Origin: Coptis chinensis
Taxonomy: Eukaryota > Streptophyta > Magnoliopsida > Ranunculales > Ranunculaceae
DNA length: 64,000 bases
NCBI GenBank assembly: GCA_015680905.1
Contig: CM027377.1
Coordinates: forward strand, 36,852,501 to 36,916,500
Direction of reading: 5' to 3'
Shown here: in pieces, positions 34,171-46,028 of the stretch
Position numbering within the stretch: the first letter of the stretch is position 1
Layout: each line of letters opens with the position of its first letter
Program-made: the position numbers and the translations under genes
Notes under the pieces: generated by a model
What the model was told of the DNA's origin: nothing
Databases searched by the model: none
What the model saw: the letters and a program-made list of their open reading frames with translations, nothing else

Positions 34171-34410
34171 TACTTACGACTTGATTTTTTTTTATGGATG
34201 TCATATTCCTACCATAGATAATATCTTTGCAAAAAATGAGCTCATTTGGAAATTTCTAAAGATGCCAAAAGAAAGTTTCAAAATTGTAAATCTTGACCGT
34301 TAAAACATATCACATTTTCAAATCAAGTTTTGAAAGGGTTAGAGATTTTAGAATGATATGAAATTTTATAAATATGATCTCTATAGTGGTAAAATCATAC
34401 CACCAAGTAT
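34171..34410. mobile_element. Foldback MITE copy 2
   Basis: The left arm is TTTTTATGGATGTCATATTC, then TTTGCAAAAAATGAGCTCA. The right arm carries ATGATATGAAATTTTATAAA and ATGATCTCTATAGTGGTAAA. The arms pair imperfectly over about 80 bp, as in copies 1 and 3. Confidence 0.65.
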
Positions 34411-35604
34411 TAACCATTAATAAAGTGGTGTGCATTTCTTTAGAGTTAAAGACCAACTCTAAATATCTCTTATCTACAATTTCCTCCAGCGAACAAATTC
34501 ACAAGATCTGGAACTTCTTTTTAAACTAGACCACACATAAAATAGAAAAGCTAGGAAACTCAACGCATAGCATAGCGCCAAAGAATATGTCGTAGATCTA
34601 ATGCAAGGTAACTATATTTGACTATGTGTAACCTCCATCTATGCATGATTTTTTTTATTTTTATTTTTTTCATTTATTTTGGCTTAGTGAATCACTTAGG
34701 CACACCTTGATCTCGAGGAATTTGAGTGTTAAGTAGTGGCCCTAATTGAGACTTCCGTCCAAAGTTAACTTATGACTTAGAGCTAATTTAATGTCTCGAG
34801 ATATGTATATATATAATTTAGAATGCACTCCAAAATCTAAGGATTCAAAATGGGATAAAGCAATCAGAGTTTAAATATGATACAAATTCATAATTAATAA
34901 TAGCCCTAAAATTGTGCTAATAAGTTGCAACTATTAAGGAAATAAAATCTTTCTTCTATCCCGAATTTAAAACTTCACGTAATAGTAATTTCCTTTATAT
35001 TGTAGTAATTTACATAAATTGTACGTCGAGATTGATTTAGATAAATTCAAACAATGGATGAATCAAATTGGAATGGCAGGGACTGAAAGGGTTAATAAAC
35101 AACTTGTAAAATGTAATATGGAGTTTTCTTCAAAATTTGAAATGGCAAAGGTAAAGACAATTTTTATAAATTTTGTTAGCTAGGATCAAAATTAGAGTAA
35201 TGCCGATGAACTAATGCACGGTTTGGGTTTTAGGAAACACATACATGAAGCTCCTTATGGTCTATTGGTTCTTTCGAACACACATAAAAAACAGTTACAA
35301 TTGAAGCACATAATTACATGATAATTTGTAGCTCTACAAATCAGAATTTTATTAGATAATTGAAACATACATTACTCACAATTATGCAATATTTTGTTCA
35401 AATGTTCAAATTGAACATGATCATTTGAACAAGGCAACTGAAAGAAGCCAAAATAATTTAAATAGGAATCGCACATCAAATTAAATTACGATGTATGTGT
35501 AAGTTAACATTTAAAATGTGATACCAACTTATAGATTACCAAATTAATTCTAATATATATAAGTACGTAAGTAAAACATTACCTAGAAAATGAATTCAAT
35601 TCTA
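34411..35604. other. AT-rich intergenic DNA
   Basis: No gene or further repeat is recognised. Confidence 0.5.
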
Positions 35605-35845
35605 ATTTTTTGTGGGTATTATCTACATACCATAAAGATCATCTCTACAAAATTTGAGCTAATTTGGAAACTTTTAACCTAGCTAAACATTGTTGTCACT
35701 TTTAAAAAGAAATCCAACTGTTTTGAAATGTATAGTTTTTACAATTATTTTTTGCTTAGGTTAGATGTTTCCAAATGATATGAAATTTTGCAAAGATGAT
35801 TTTTATAGTGAGTAGGTCATATCCACAAAAAAATTAGGGTTGAAT
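35605..35845. mobile_element. Foldback MITE copy 3
   Basis: This is the clearest copy. The left arm is TTTTTTGTGGGTATTATCTA, then ATCTCTACAAAATTTGAGCT and AATTTGGAAAC. The right arm, read inverted, is TTTTTTTGTGGATATGACCT, then ATCTTTGCAAAATTTCATA and CATTTGGAAAC. The arms extend about 80 bp each with a short centre. Confidence 0.72.
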
Positions 35846-37149
35846 TTATTTTCTAGGTGAAATTTTGCTTGCGTACTTATTTTAACTTGAAATAAGTATG
35901 TACTTTTAAGATCGGAACTATATATATATAGTAGCTACTTTTTAGAGAACTCTTTCTCTACAAAGTAGTTACTTAAATTAATTTAAAATAAGTACATAAA
36001 TAACATTTCACATATAAAATGAATTCAAATCTAATTTTTATGTGAGAGCTTAACATGTGAAAATGTCAAGATTACGTAGCACATAGTGGTAATGTGCATG
36101 AATTTGCATCATCATTTGACGCCACAGTCTAATGATCCCAATAAGAAGCTGCTCCTGTACATTTCCAAGTTCCAACTAAATTAGGAAACTTCGCCCTACT
36201 GTTTTTTTTTTTTTTTCCTGTTTTTAACAAATCTAGGACCTAAAATTCTTAAACAAAAAAGAGCTCATAAGAACCATTCCCTTCGCGTGGGATCACCAAA
36301 AGTCAAACCTTAAAAAGGCTTAAACGAATCTCTTTATAAATTTTCTTTACAATGTGATTAACATTCAGCTACCCAAAAAGTTAATTAGACAAATGAGATT
36401 ACTACAAACGCCTCCATTACCCGACTTTATGTCATTGTTGTCTAAGACTCTTAAGTAAGCATTGGATTGATAAGAGTACTTAACACGCAGCACGCTAGAC
36501 ACGATTACTATTGACGAGAGAATGGTTTTAGCATTAATTTATTAATATAATGATGCTAAAATATATAAGATTGGATGCTTAGTTAGGTGAATGCTGGTTA
36601 GTATCTATCCAATATCAAGCAACATTCTAGAATTGAATTAGTTCTTTAAGTGATAGATAAGATAGCTTGAGTGGTGTAGTCATATCATGCTCGGTTACGT
36701 GTGGGAACTGGAAATTACCTAGCACAGTTTTTATATATGAACATTTTACCCACCTTACTTGATTTTATTTTTTGTGCATATAAGAATACGAGGTTCTATG
36801 TCTAGTTTAATTTGGTTGAGCTTTTGGGTTATAAGTCCCACAATGATAATTATTTGTTTCAATAAATTTTCTCGATCCTTTTCATCTGAATGAGAAATTT
36901 CGACCAGTACTAAGTCAGCGACAAAAAGACAGACCGAATTTCTGATAATTGTATTCATCATAATGGTGTATAATATTGTTTTAATTTCTAGATTACTTAT
37001 CATCATCAGAGGCAAACCTATTCCAATTATGTGTGGAAATTATACTTAAAACAACTGTTTTATGTGTATTACATCTTATTCCCCTTTCCCGTCTTTGTTC
37101 ACTGGAATCAAAACTCATGATAAATGAGTTGTTTTGAGGTACAGGAGTG
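35846..37149. other. AT-rich intergenic DNA
   Basis: No gene is recognised. The right part may include the promoter region of the CRM-domain gene beyond the hAT fragment. Confidence 0.45.
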
Positions 37150-37615
37150 AAGAGTTGTTCATCCAGCTACCCGAGTCGAGTTTTGCTATACTCGAGCTCG
37201 ACTCACACATGCAGAAGTTCGTTTCGAACTTAATATTGAAGCTCAAGCTCAACTCGTTTTACACTTCGAGCTCGAGCTCAGGTTCGAACTCGAGTTCAGT
37301 TATGCTCGTGTGAACTCAAACTCGAGCTCAAACTTGAAAAAAAATGTATATAAAACATTAAAATTAGTATAAATTGTAAATTATAGTTGGATATAAAGTA
37401 TAAAATGACATATAAATTATAAATTATATATTATGTATGGGCTTATAAAACGAGTAGCTCACGAATAACTCGCGAGCTACTCGAACTCGAACTCCTCACT
37501 ATCTAGAATGAGCTTTAAATTAAGCTCAAGTTCGACTCATACTTTTGTGCAGACGAGTTTGAGTCGAGCCGAATTCGAGTTACTCACGAAAAACTCGACT
37601 CGATGACCAGCCCTA
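37150..37615. mobile_element. hAT-related fragment or MITE with GAGCTCGA repeats
   Basis: The right end, inverted, is TAGGGCTGGTCATCGAGTCG, matching the terminus of the 3172-5754 hAT element. Both sides are rich in CTCGAGCTCGA and ACTCGAACTCG words around an AT-rich centre. The left end (GTTGTTCATCC) is degraded, and no 8-bp target duplication is evident. It lies about 260 bp upstream of the CRM gene start codon. Confidence 0.72.
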
Positions 37616-37873
37616 GAAGACTCAGTGTCGGTATCTAGTTTATTGGGCTGAACTAGTAAGCCCCGAGACTCAAAATCTCATGGGCTCGTGCTTAAGGCCC
37701 AAGTAGCTTAAACCTCAAATTCCAGTTCCAGTTCCAACATATATTTTGCAACAACAACAAAAATCTCTCTTTCATTCCAAACCCCTTCTCTTTCACTCTT
37801 TCTATGTGTATCTGAAAAAGGGTATTGAGTTGTTGATGAGTTTTTAAATGAGCTAAATAATAACAATAAAACC

Positions 37874-40800
37874 ATGTGGGCAGCAACAAAAAATAAGTCT
37901 CTACAAAGACATTACTTAAACACCCTTTCTTCCTTTCTCTTCAAAAACACTGAGTAAGCATTAAAACTTAAACCCTCCAACTTATTATTTGTTTTTCTGT
38001 TACTTACATTTCATTTGTTTGTGTCAGGTCAGCATTTTATTTTGGAAGTTTGGGGCCAAAGATTATTACAAGCAATGTGTATGTTGAAATGTCAAAGAGA
38101 GAGTGTAGTTGGATTGGTGGGACTCGGTTGATGTCGACAGCTGGAGGGAGGAGTATGAGGAGTAAAGTGGAGAGAAGAATGAATGAAAATATTGGGAGAA
38201 CTGAAAAGGAGAAACGACGAGCAAAAGCTATAAGTAAGAAGTTGATGACTGAAGAGGAGAGACTCATTTGGAATCTCAGAAGGGTATATATTGCATTACC
38301 TTATCGTTTTTTTATTTTGTCGAAATTTTGAACTTATGCCTTTGTTTTTGTCATGGGGAATGTTATACGGTTGTAGTGGGATTCAGCCTACTCAACATGA
38401 ACTATCTTATAGAAGCATAGAACATAAAGAAAATATTGATTTTGTGTGCACTAATGTTATCAGGATTAGCTTATTTGCTTGCTTCAGTTCTTACTCATTT
38501 TTTTTTCCTAGTGAGGCTCAAGCCTCACAGAGGCAAGAGCGCCTTGAGGCGTTTTTTTAAACACTGACTATAATATTAAGTGACGTTGTTGTGGAGTTAT
38601 AGTAATTTAAAGGATGGTCTTTCATCCTCTTACCAGTTCACAACTGATAGTTTTGTAAGTACTTACACCTGATATTAGCAATAGGACTTTGTATCAAGTT
38701 TGTTTGTTTTAACCAGTCTCTGTCAGGAGCAGTACGTTTTGAGTCACCTGCAATTTTAGGCACCAAAATGGAATATGTTATATTATCAACTAAAACAAAT
38801 TGTAGGATTAATCTTCTAAAAGATGAATGAACACACAGAAGAGATATAACAAAAGAATAGCTGAAACTGAAGTCGTAAATTTAACTACTCACCATTATGT
38901 GAACATAAATTTACCAAAAGGAGAATACAACTCACTCTTTCCAGAATTTTGACCCAAGGAAGATAAACCCTTTGATTAAAATGATCTACTCCCTTTGTCC
39001 TCGAAATGTATTCTACTAGAGTATGCCCCGTGCCTTAGAGGCACTCATCAGCGTGCCTTCGACACTCTTTTACTGAACAAAATGTGGGTTAGAATAAAGA
39101 AAATATCAAAGAGATTGATCAGATAAGTGAATGTAGCACGGTGGATTGACCCTAGTCGGTTTTATCAAGTGTGGGGGAGGTTGCCTGGGTTCGACTCACA
39201 GAGCCAGTGTTTTTCCCGTTTTTTATTAACTATTCAACTTAATAAGAACAAAAGAGAAAAACTGCAAAAGGAAAAAAAAAGTTCGCAGCAAGGTTCGAAC
39301 CCGAAACCACACTTTGACGGAACGGCTGTCCCAACCGGTCTAGACACACTACTCATGCGGCTGATACAATTGACAAATGTTTTCAAAAACCACCAAAAAC
39401 GCATCTCGGGGAAGATCAAGTCCCAACAACCGTTCGATGGTGGTAGAAATTAATCTGGACCGTTCTTTGTCTTAGGCAATATATGTTTTTGTCTTCTAGT
39501 GGCCAAAAACCCTAGATTAATATATAGATTCCTCTCAAGCCAGATACCTGAAAAGCCAGTAGGCTAATATGTCTTTCACTGATCAAGGACAGGGGATCAT
39601 CCATCAGATTGAATTTGTTAAAAAGTCCTGGGAGGATGTGGAAGTAAGTATTTTAAACGCCTGATAGGATACTAACTTGTAAACATGAATCCAAATAACA
39701 AGTCAGGCTGCACGAATCTCATCTGAAAATCTCAAACCCTTGAAATGAATCAAATGATGAGGAATTTTTTAAGAGAATTAGTGATAACAATCTGTAGAGA
39801 CGTAATTCTTGGTATAATTGGTAGTTTGGTACTGATGACGTGAATCAAAGCAGAAAGGGCCTATGATAATTTCTTTTGTTTTGATTCCCATTGTTTGTTC
39901 TTGTTGATTTTTTTCTTGAATGTTGAGAATGTATTCCCCTCTAAATTGTTCTTAGATGTAGACAATTGTTTCCTTTAGTTTTCAGTAATTGTAATCGCTA
40001 TCTTACCTATTAAGCTGTAGTGATTTATGACATCTTAAGAGAACTGAGCAAATCTTTAAAGTAAACATAAACGGTCTTTGCCAGTAGGGGATAGTTTACT
40101 TGATCATAAGTTTCTAGCTTTTGCTAATTATTCTTCTTTGTCGAAAATTGTTATGATTACCTTGAGTGATGGATACCAAATTTTGCCTGTTTTTTGTATT
40201 CCTCTGAGGATAATGTACTTGGTTGTTTTCTTCACTGGATCACTGATGAGTTAACATTAAGTTTCTAGCTTCTCTTTTCAGATTCAGTTGTAACATACTG
40301 AAGACAGACAATAATCTGTTGCAAGTTATAAATGTCATTCTTGCTTATATCTTTTGAATTTGCCTTTCTCATAAATCCAAGCAAGTGTTTTGTGAGTTGA
40401 TTGTTTCTAATAATTAAACTAATATATCGGCTTGTTACATTGTTGTTTCATTTTCTATCTTGAAGGCAAAGAAGAAAGTCGCATTACTCCTACAAAAGCT
40501 CAAGAAGTACGAGCTACCAGAACTACCACCCCCACGACACGACCCTGAGCTACTGACACCTGAGCAACTTCAAGCATACAAGAAGATAGGTTTTAGAAAC
40601 AAAAATTATGTGCCTGTTGGCATTCGTGGAGTTTTTGGTGGTGTTGTTCAAAATATGCACCTCCATTGGAAGTTTCATGAGACTGTGCAAGTTTGTTGCG
40701 ATAATTACCCCAAAGAAAAAATTAAGGAAATGGCAACAATGCTTGCAAGACTGAGTGGTGGCATTGTCATTAATGTTCATGATGTGAAAACAATTATCAT

Positions 40801-42244
40801 GTTTCGTGGCAGAAATTATCGCCAGCCAAAGAATCTGATACCTATCAACACACTGACCAAACGGAAGGTGAGTGCGCCATAATGCTCCCTTTGATCTACT
40901 GTTTAGGTTAGGTTGTTGAATACTGCCGATATGTTTCAACTTTAAAGTGTACCAATGTGATATCTTCAAATATAATGATTGTCTAATTGGTATATAGATT
41001 GTGAGATCCGTAGAGGAAATAATACATAGGAAAGAGTGGGAAACTTTTTTTTGATAAAGAAAGAGCGAGAGATTTCTTCTACTATTTTCTGTAAATATGT
41101 TTATGAATTTATTATTATTATTATTATTGTTGGTGTTGTTGTTGCTATGATCATTGTTACTAGTAGTAGTAGTTGTTCCATTGCGATCATGGGACACGGG
41201 GTTCTTCTCTAAATTCTTGAGTTGTTGAATCATCTGCATCAAATTAAAGGTTTATTGATGTTTAGCTCTATGAACGTGCAGGCATTATTCAAGGCCAGAT
41301 TTGAGCAGGCTCTTGATTCCCAAAAACTAAACATTAAAAAGATAGAGCAAGAGCTCCGGCGTAGGGGTGTGAATCCTGAGGACCCACAAGCTATAAAAGC
41401 CCTACATAGGATAGCTTCACAATTTTTCAATGCTATTGAAGACAAACAAGGGACTCCTTATGTTTTCAAGCGTGACAAAAGCCCAGTAGCTCAGCGTGAT
41501 GAGATTAAAGACGAGGAAGCCGAGGAACAGGAACGGCAGCAGCTTGACAAGTTCATCGCTGACATTGAGGAGGCAGCAGAAAAGGAATGGGAAGAAGAGG
41601 AAGCTGCAGAAAAAGATGAGTTGCAAAGGATAAAGTATCGGAATAGAGAACATTCAGCTGGAAGGATCATACCTCCTCGAATGCTAAGCGACAATGATTC
41701 AGAAGATGACATCCAAGTGAAGCAAAGAAACTGGGAAGACACAAGTAGTAACCTTAGAACTAATAGCAAATTAGGAAGGCATCATAATGAGGATGAAGAG
41801 GAGGATGACAATGACGACGATGTAGATGCCTTAAAAGATGATAAATGGAGTTTCGGTGATCTTGATGGTGACACAGAAAATTCTGATGAAGATCATGATG
41901 ATTCCAGGATATTAAGACCAAGACCTGAAGGCACAGGACAAAAAACTTTAGGCAGGGCAGTTAATGTTATACCTTTTAAAGTAAATGATGGTTCCAGATC
42001 AAGAGGACAGGTCTCTGAAGATTCATCAGGTTCTGAGGATATATTTGGAGATTCAGAAGAACTCTGTGAATCAGATGATCAGGTAGATCCTGATACAAAT
42101 GTGTCTCAACGCAATGGTTATGATTACTCGGGCAACAATGTTGAGAATGATGACTATGATACTAAGAAAAATACAACAAACTGGCTAGATGACAAGGGGG
42201 TTAAAACACCAAAGCAGGCTGATGAGGATTGGGACAGTGATTAG
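37874..42244 (+). CDS. Single CRM-domain protein (At3g25440-like)
   Basis: Four exons with in-phase canonical splice sites (37874-37953, 38028-38283, 40466-40867, 41282-42244) encode about 566 residues. The N-terminus MWAATKNKSLQRHYLNTLSS is basic and Ser/Thr/Leu-rich, like an organelle transit peptide. A basic stretch ending KLMTEEERLIWNLRR leads into AKKKVALLLQKLKKYELPEL. The CRM RNA-binding domain (about 143-240) shows KKIGFRNKNYVPVGIRGVFG, MHLHWKFHETVQVC and FRGRNYRQPKNL. The C-terminal half is acidic and low-complexity, ending DEDWDSD. CRM proteins help splice group II introns or mature rRNA in chloroplasts and mitochondria. This layout is the small single-CRM subgroup and matches Arabidopsis At3g25440 as remembered. 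Whether it goes to plastid or mitochondrion cannot be decided here. Intron 2 (2.2 kb) carries SINE-like DNA. Confidence 0.94.
39120..39285 (+). mobile_element. tRNA-derived SINE-like element in CRM gene intron 2
   Basis: GTAGCACGGTGGATTGACCC resembles a polymerase III A box, and GGGTTCGACTC 46 nt on is a near-perfect B box. The element ends in an A-rich tail near 39270-39285. It is not an intact tRNA gene: there is no acceptor stem or anticodon arm. Confidence 0.65.
39286..39375 (-). mobile_element. Second tRNA-like SINE piece, opposite strand
   Basis: Reading the minus strand gives TAGACCGGTTGGGACAGCC (A-box-like) and GGGTTCGAACCTT (B box). It runs tail-to-tail into the plus-strand element at 39120-39285. 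There is no tRNA cloverleaf. Confidence 0.55.
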
Positions 42245-44002
42245 CTTGATGTTTACAGAACAGAATTTTCCCAGTTTAAATATATCATCAAAGGTGATCG
42301 ATGACAGGAACTGTTCTTTTGGATGATGAGGAAAGGACACTATAACAATGCAGTGCTTTTGGTTATAAATTTGATGAGACTTGTCTGGACTATCAGCCCA
42401 ACAGTCTGGTATACTCCAGCTAGTATGGAGGATGATAAGTGTATACAACTATCTCATCTGTTGTTTCACTTGAACTTTATACTTTAATGAATGATTGATT
42501 CCCTTGTTCTCTTCTCCTAATCTTCAACCTTGGCCTGTCATTCTATTTAATATGTACATTTATTTTTGGTTGCTATTGTTTTATGGTTTAATGGTTTAAT
42601 GGTTTAATCATCTGTTTAAGTAAACTAGGAACCTTAGTTTTATAGTGAATGTCTTGATCAATAAAGCTGAAGGACTAGGAGTAAAACATTTTAAAACCGT
42701 GTCCTAAGTATTAACGGTAGACTTTTAAGAAGTACATTGTTCACTTGTTCCGTATGTACTTGTATTAGAAAAATGATAAACTGAATACACACATATGTAG
42801 ACATTCATATCTTTCCCGAACTACTGTCTTTGTAGAAGACTTTCGAGCATGACTTTTTATCAATATTAAATCGTGCACGTCTTGATCATATCAGCAGACT
42901 ACTTTTGATATTGATAGGCCAGGTACCAGACCAGACCACTTAGTCCAATTATTTCATGAGAGAAAGCCAGGTTCAGTTAAGAATATTCCTACAGGAATGA
43001 TGCTCATCATCCCAAACTTTTAGATACGCATTTTGAGAACAGAAAACAAAAAATTGGTCATTGACTTGGAGTATTAATGCTCCCTCGGCCTTTTGCCCAT
43101 TACTTTTTTAACTTTTTTTCCCCTTATTTTTGTCGTAATCAGCATTGTAAATAGAAGAGTATAAGTATAACGAGCCATATAGGATAGACTGATAGACGCC
43201 ATTTACAGGATTATTTCCTTATGTTTTTTTATGGATTATTTCATGACGATGAGAAAAAAAAAATACAATTAAGTCATATAGGAGAGACGCCATTTGCAGC
43301 ATTATTTACTAAGGGAATGTCTAAGTTTGCAATAAACTTGAAATGGAAAAGTCGCATGCTCACTGCCGGCCTCTGCAATGGATGGCATAGACTAGCTATA
43401 TATGCAAATTTAGGATGTGTTTGATTTGTGGGAAACCAATATGCGTTAGGAACTTTCTTTTTCATGGATGATAGGAACTGAACACTTTGTTAAACTTTTT
43501 GCGACCAAAAAGGCTAAAACAACTGTATTGTGGAAGGTTTAAAAGAGACGGGTTGGGAGGGTTTGGGCAGTATAAGAGTAATTGCGGAAAAAATGTACCG
43601 CAACCAAAGAGGAATTTAAGCTAAAATCTCTACATTGGGAGTGTTACTTCAGCGGAAATAATCCCTACAAATCAGAAACACTCGTAAAGTCCAATGCTGA
43701 AGACATTAGCATTAGGCTGACAACAAAAGTCTTCGACGCCATTTCATAGTGTGGTTCTTTTTCTTTTGTTTTCCCAGTGAAATTTTTGTAATTATAAAAC
43801 GATCCAAAATCACATTCAAAATATCAAAACATGTGTTAAACGAATAAACGCTATGCATGACCAAACGAAAAAAAAAATGTCTAGTTTCTGAAAGTTTAAA
43901 ATTGGCAATCACTGACTTGGCTAGACAGTAGACACATGGGAGACCCTCATTTAAAATGTCCATCAAAAGTACTGCTAGCCCCAATGCGAGATGCTCTCGT
44001 TG
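42245..44002. other. 3' flank of the CRM gene and intergenic DNA
   Basis: The first few hundred bases should be the CRM gene's 3' UTR. GGTTTAAT is repeated three times near 42590. No other gene is recognised. Confidence 0.5.
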
Positions 44003-44370
44003 ATACCGCAGCATATTCGTGTAATTTGAGCACCAACATTGCATTATTGTTTGGTTTGCAATGTAATCCTATTCTTTTTTGTTATAAGTAAAGATTTTAT
44101 TAAGCAGCATTATTATAGAATTACAAAGTTGGCATGTGGAATCACAACTGCACAAGGGGAAGGAAAGAGGGAAAAACTTGCCACCTAGACTAAAACACAA
44201 CAGCTAGTAAGAACAAAGCAACTGTTAAATGCACCATATTATACTGCAGCATTTCGAGCTACTTGGTTAATACTGCAGCATATTCGTGTGATTTGAGCAC
44301 CTAGACTAAAACACAACAGCTAGAAAGAAGTCAGAGAACAAAGCAACGGTAGAATGCACCATATAATACA
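44003..44370. repeat. Local mosaic duplication
   Basis: GCAGCATATTCGTGT...ATTTGAGCACC occurs at 44003-44035 and 44268-44301. CACCTAGACTAAAACACAAC plus following sequence occurs at 44182-44242 and 44298-44368. The pieces overlap, as if two rounds of duplication happened. Confidence 0.75.
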
Positions 44371-46028
44371 CAATACTATTTCTTGAAATATACAATTTGC
44401 CCCCTAGGAAACTCAATAGATTTCTTTAGTGCCTTGTCCCAGTTCTTCTCCAAAAACATTCTTTACAATGAATCATGGCTGTAAGGTATCAAAGACAATG
44501 TGCCCCACCACCCATAGGAATAATACACTACAACGGTACAAAAACAGCTAAAAAATTCCACCACACCACATGGCACAGCTATAAATTTAAGGCACGTCTC
44601 AGCAAGTAAAGACAACCATTACAAAGTGAGAATGACATACTAAAGTGTGGGCATTATCGACATGGGGCAAACATTCATCCAACCTGTCATATGTACAATA
44701 CTTTAGCTTCAGTATACTTTGTTTTAAGTCTGAAGACTTTTAAGCTACTTAAAAGACTCTTTCTTTGCTCCAAGACGATAAGGAAGCCCAAGAAATGGTC
44801 CAGACAAGCGGACCTACCCCAAGGTCACACCTCTATAGCCACAAGCATTGACCAGCATTACAAACATAGATAACCCTGTATCTGATATGCATAATCCCAT
44901 ATAACACTAAATTGACAAACCATTCAATCTAGGACAAAGGTGCAACCGGTAAACCACCTATCTCGACTGTCTAGATCTAAACCATCTCAGTCAAGTAACC
45001 AGTCACGTAAAACATCAGAGTAAATAAAAAATCTAAAAACATGCATCTGTAGCAAGAACAAAAAGATCAAACACCTTAAAAAAGGAACAAAGAAAAAAAA
45101 ATTATACTCCTCCCAACCAATGATACAGCAGCAATAATCACAATCAGTGAGAACAAGATTATCTACATTGAAAGATTCGATTATGTTCTTATGTATGCCA
45201 TTTAACACAACTTTCACTAGTTCCTCAACTCATATTTCTAGAATGAAGCAAGTAAAGTGTAAGCACATCTCCAGTTTACCATCACCACAGCTTTGAATAC
45301 AAGGACTGCAATATAAGTGTTTCATAATATACATAGATCAGACCTGTAACAATTCAGCATTCATTTTTCATAAAAAGCAATGCATCATAAGTAAGACATT
45401 AGATATGCAAGCAACGGATCCTTTGTTTGCATTCATAAAATATCGACTAACTACAAAACAGTTCAATAGCAGTCAAAATAACCACTTCACCATCAACAGA
45501 CATATGTATAAAGAATAAATGGCATTATCATGAAGAGGTCTGTAGCAATAAAAATGTACAAAAACGAGTAGAAGACAATGCCTAAATGAGTTGTAAGAAT
45601 GTATGAATAATTAGTCTCAATGAAAACAAAAAACCGAGCATAAAAATGTTGTTTTGTTTCACATTCAAAGGATTATGTGTATACCAACAGGCACTATGTG
45701 CAAGGTATCCTGAGAAGTGTAGCTGGGCCTCATCCCCCCTAACACCAACAAGCAAGCTTCTTGTTTAACTTAAATGGATGGCCGCTCCACCTTTGAGGAA
45801 ACAAAACAAAAACGGCCAAGACAATGTACAATGTCACCTCCGAAGTGTAGAAGACATCCAAATCTCTCCAACCCTGTTTCAAAAGAATGGTCTACATCTA
45901 ACTGGATCTCTGGTCTACCAAATCCAGTACCACGGCCACCTTAAAGTCCATCACCTGCCGCAATGACCCAACTGCACTAAGCAACTGTGTCTAAATTTAC
46001 AATGCAAACACTCCAATCCTTATAAGAC
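44371..46028. other. Downstream flank of the GT17 gene
   Basis: No convincing coding sequence. The stretch next to 46028 should hold the 3' UTR of the minus-strand GT17 gene. A short plus-strand frame at 45778-45966 is not recognised. Confidence 0.45.

Noticed and set aside
39120..39375. tRNA genes suggested by the B-box words GGTTCGAAC and GGGTTCGAC
   Set aside because: No cloverleaf can be formed around them, and A-rich tails are present; they fit SINEs better.
40550..41242. A 230-codon minus-strand frame across the CRM gene
   Set aside because: It is antisense to the well-supported CRM exon 3 and intron 3. It contains Asn runs from an ATT/GTT repeat and has no family resemblance.
45778..45966. 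A 62-codon plus-strand frame near the GT17 gene
   Set aside because: It lies in the probable 3' UTR or flank of the GT17 gene; no motif and no homologue recognised.
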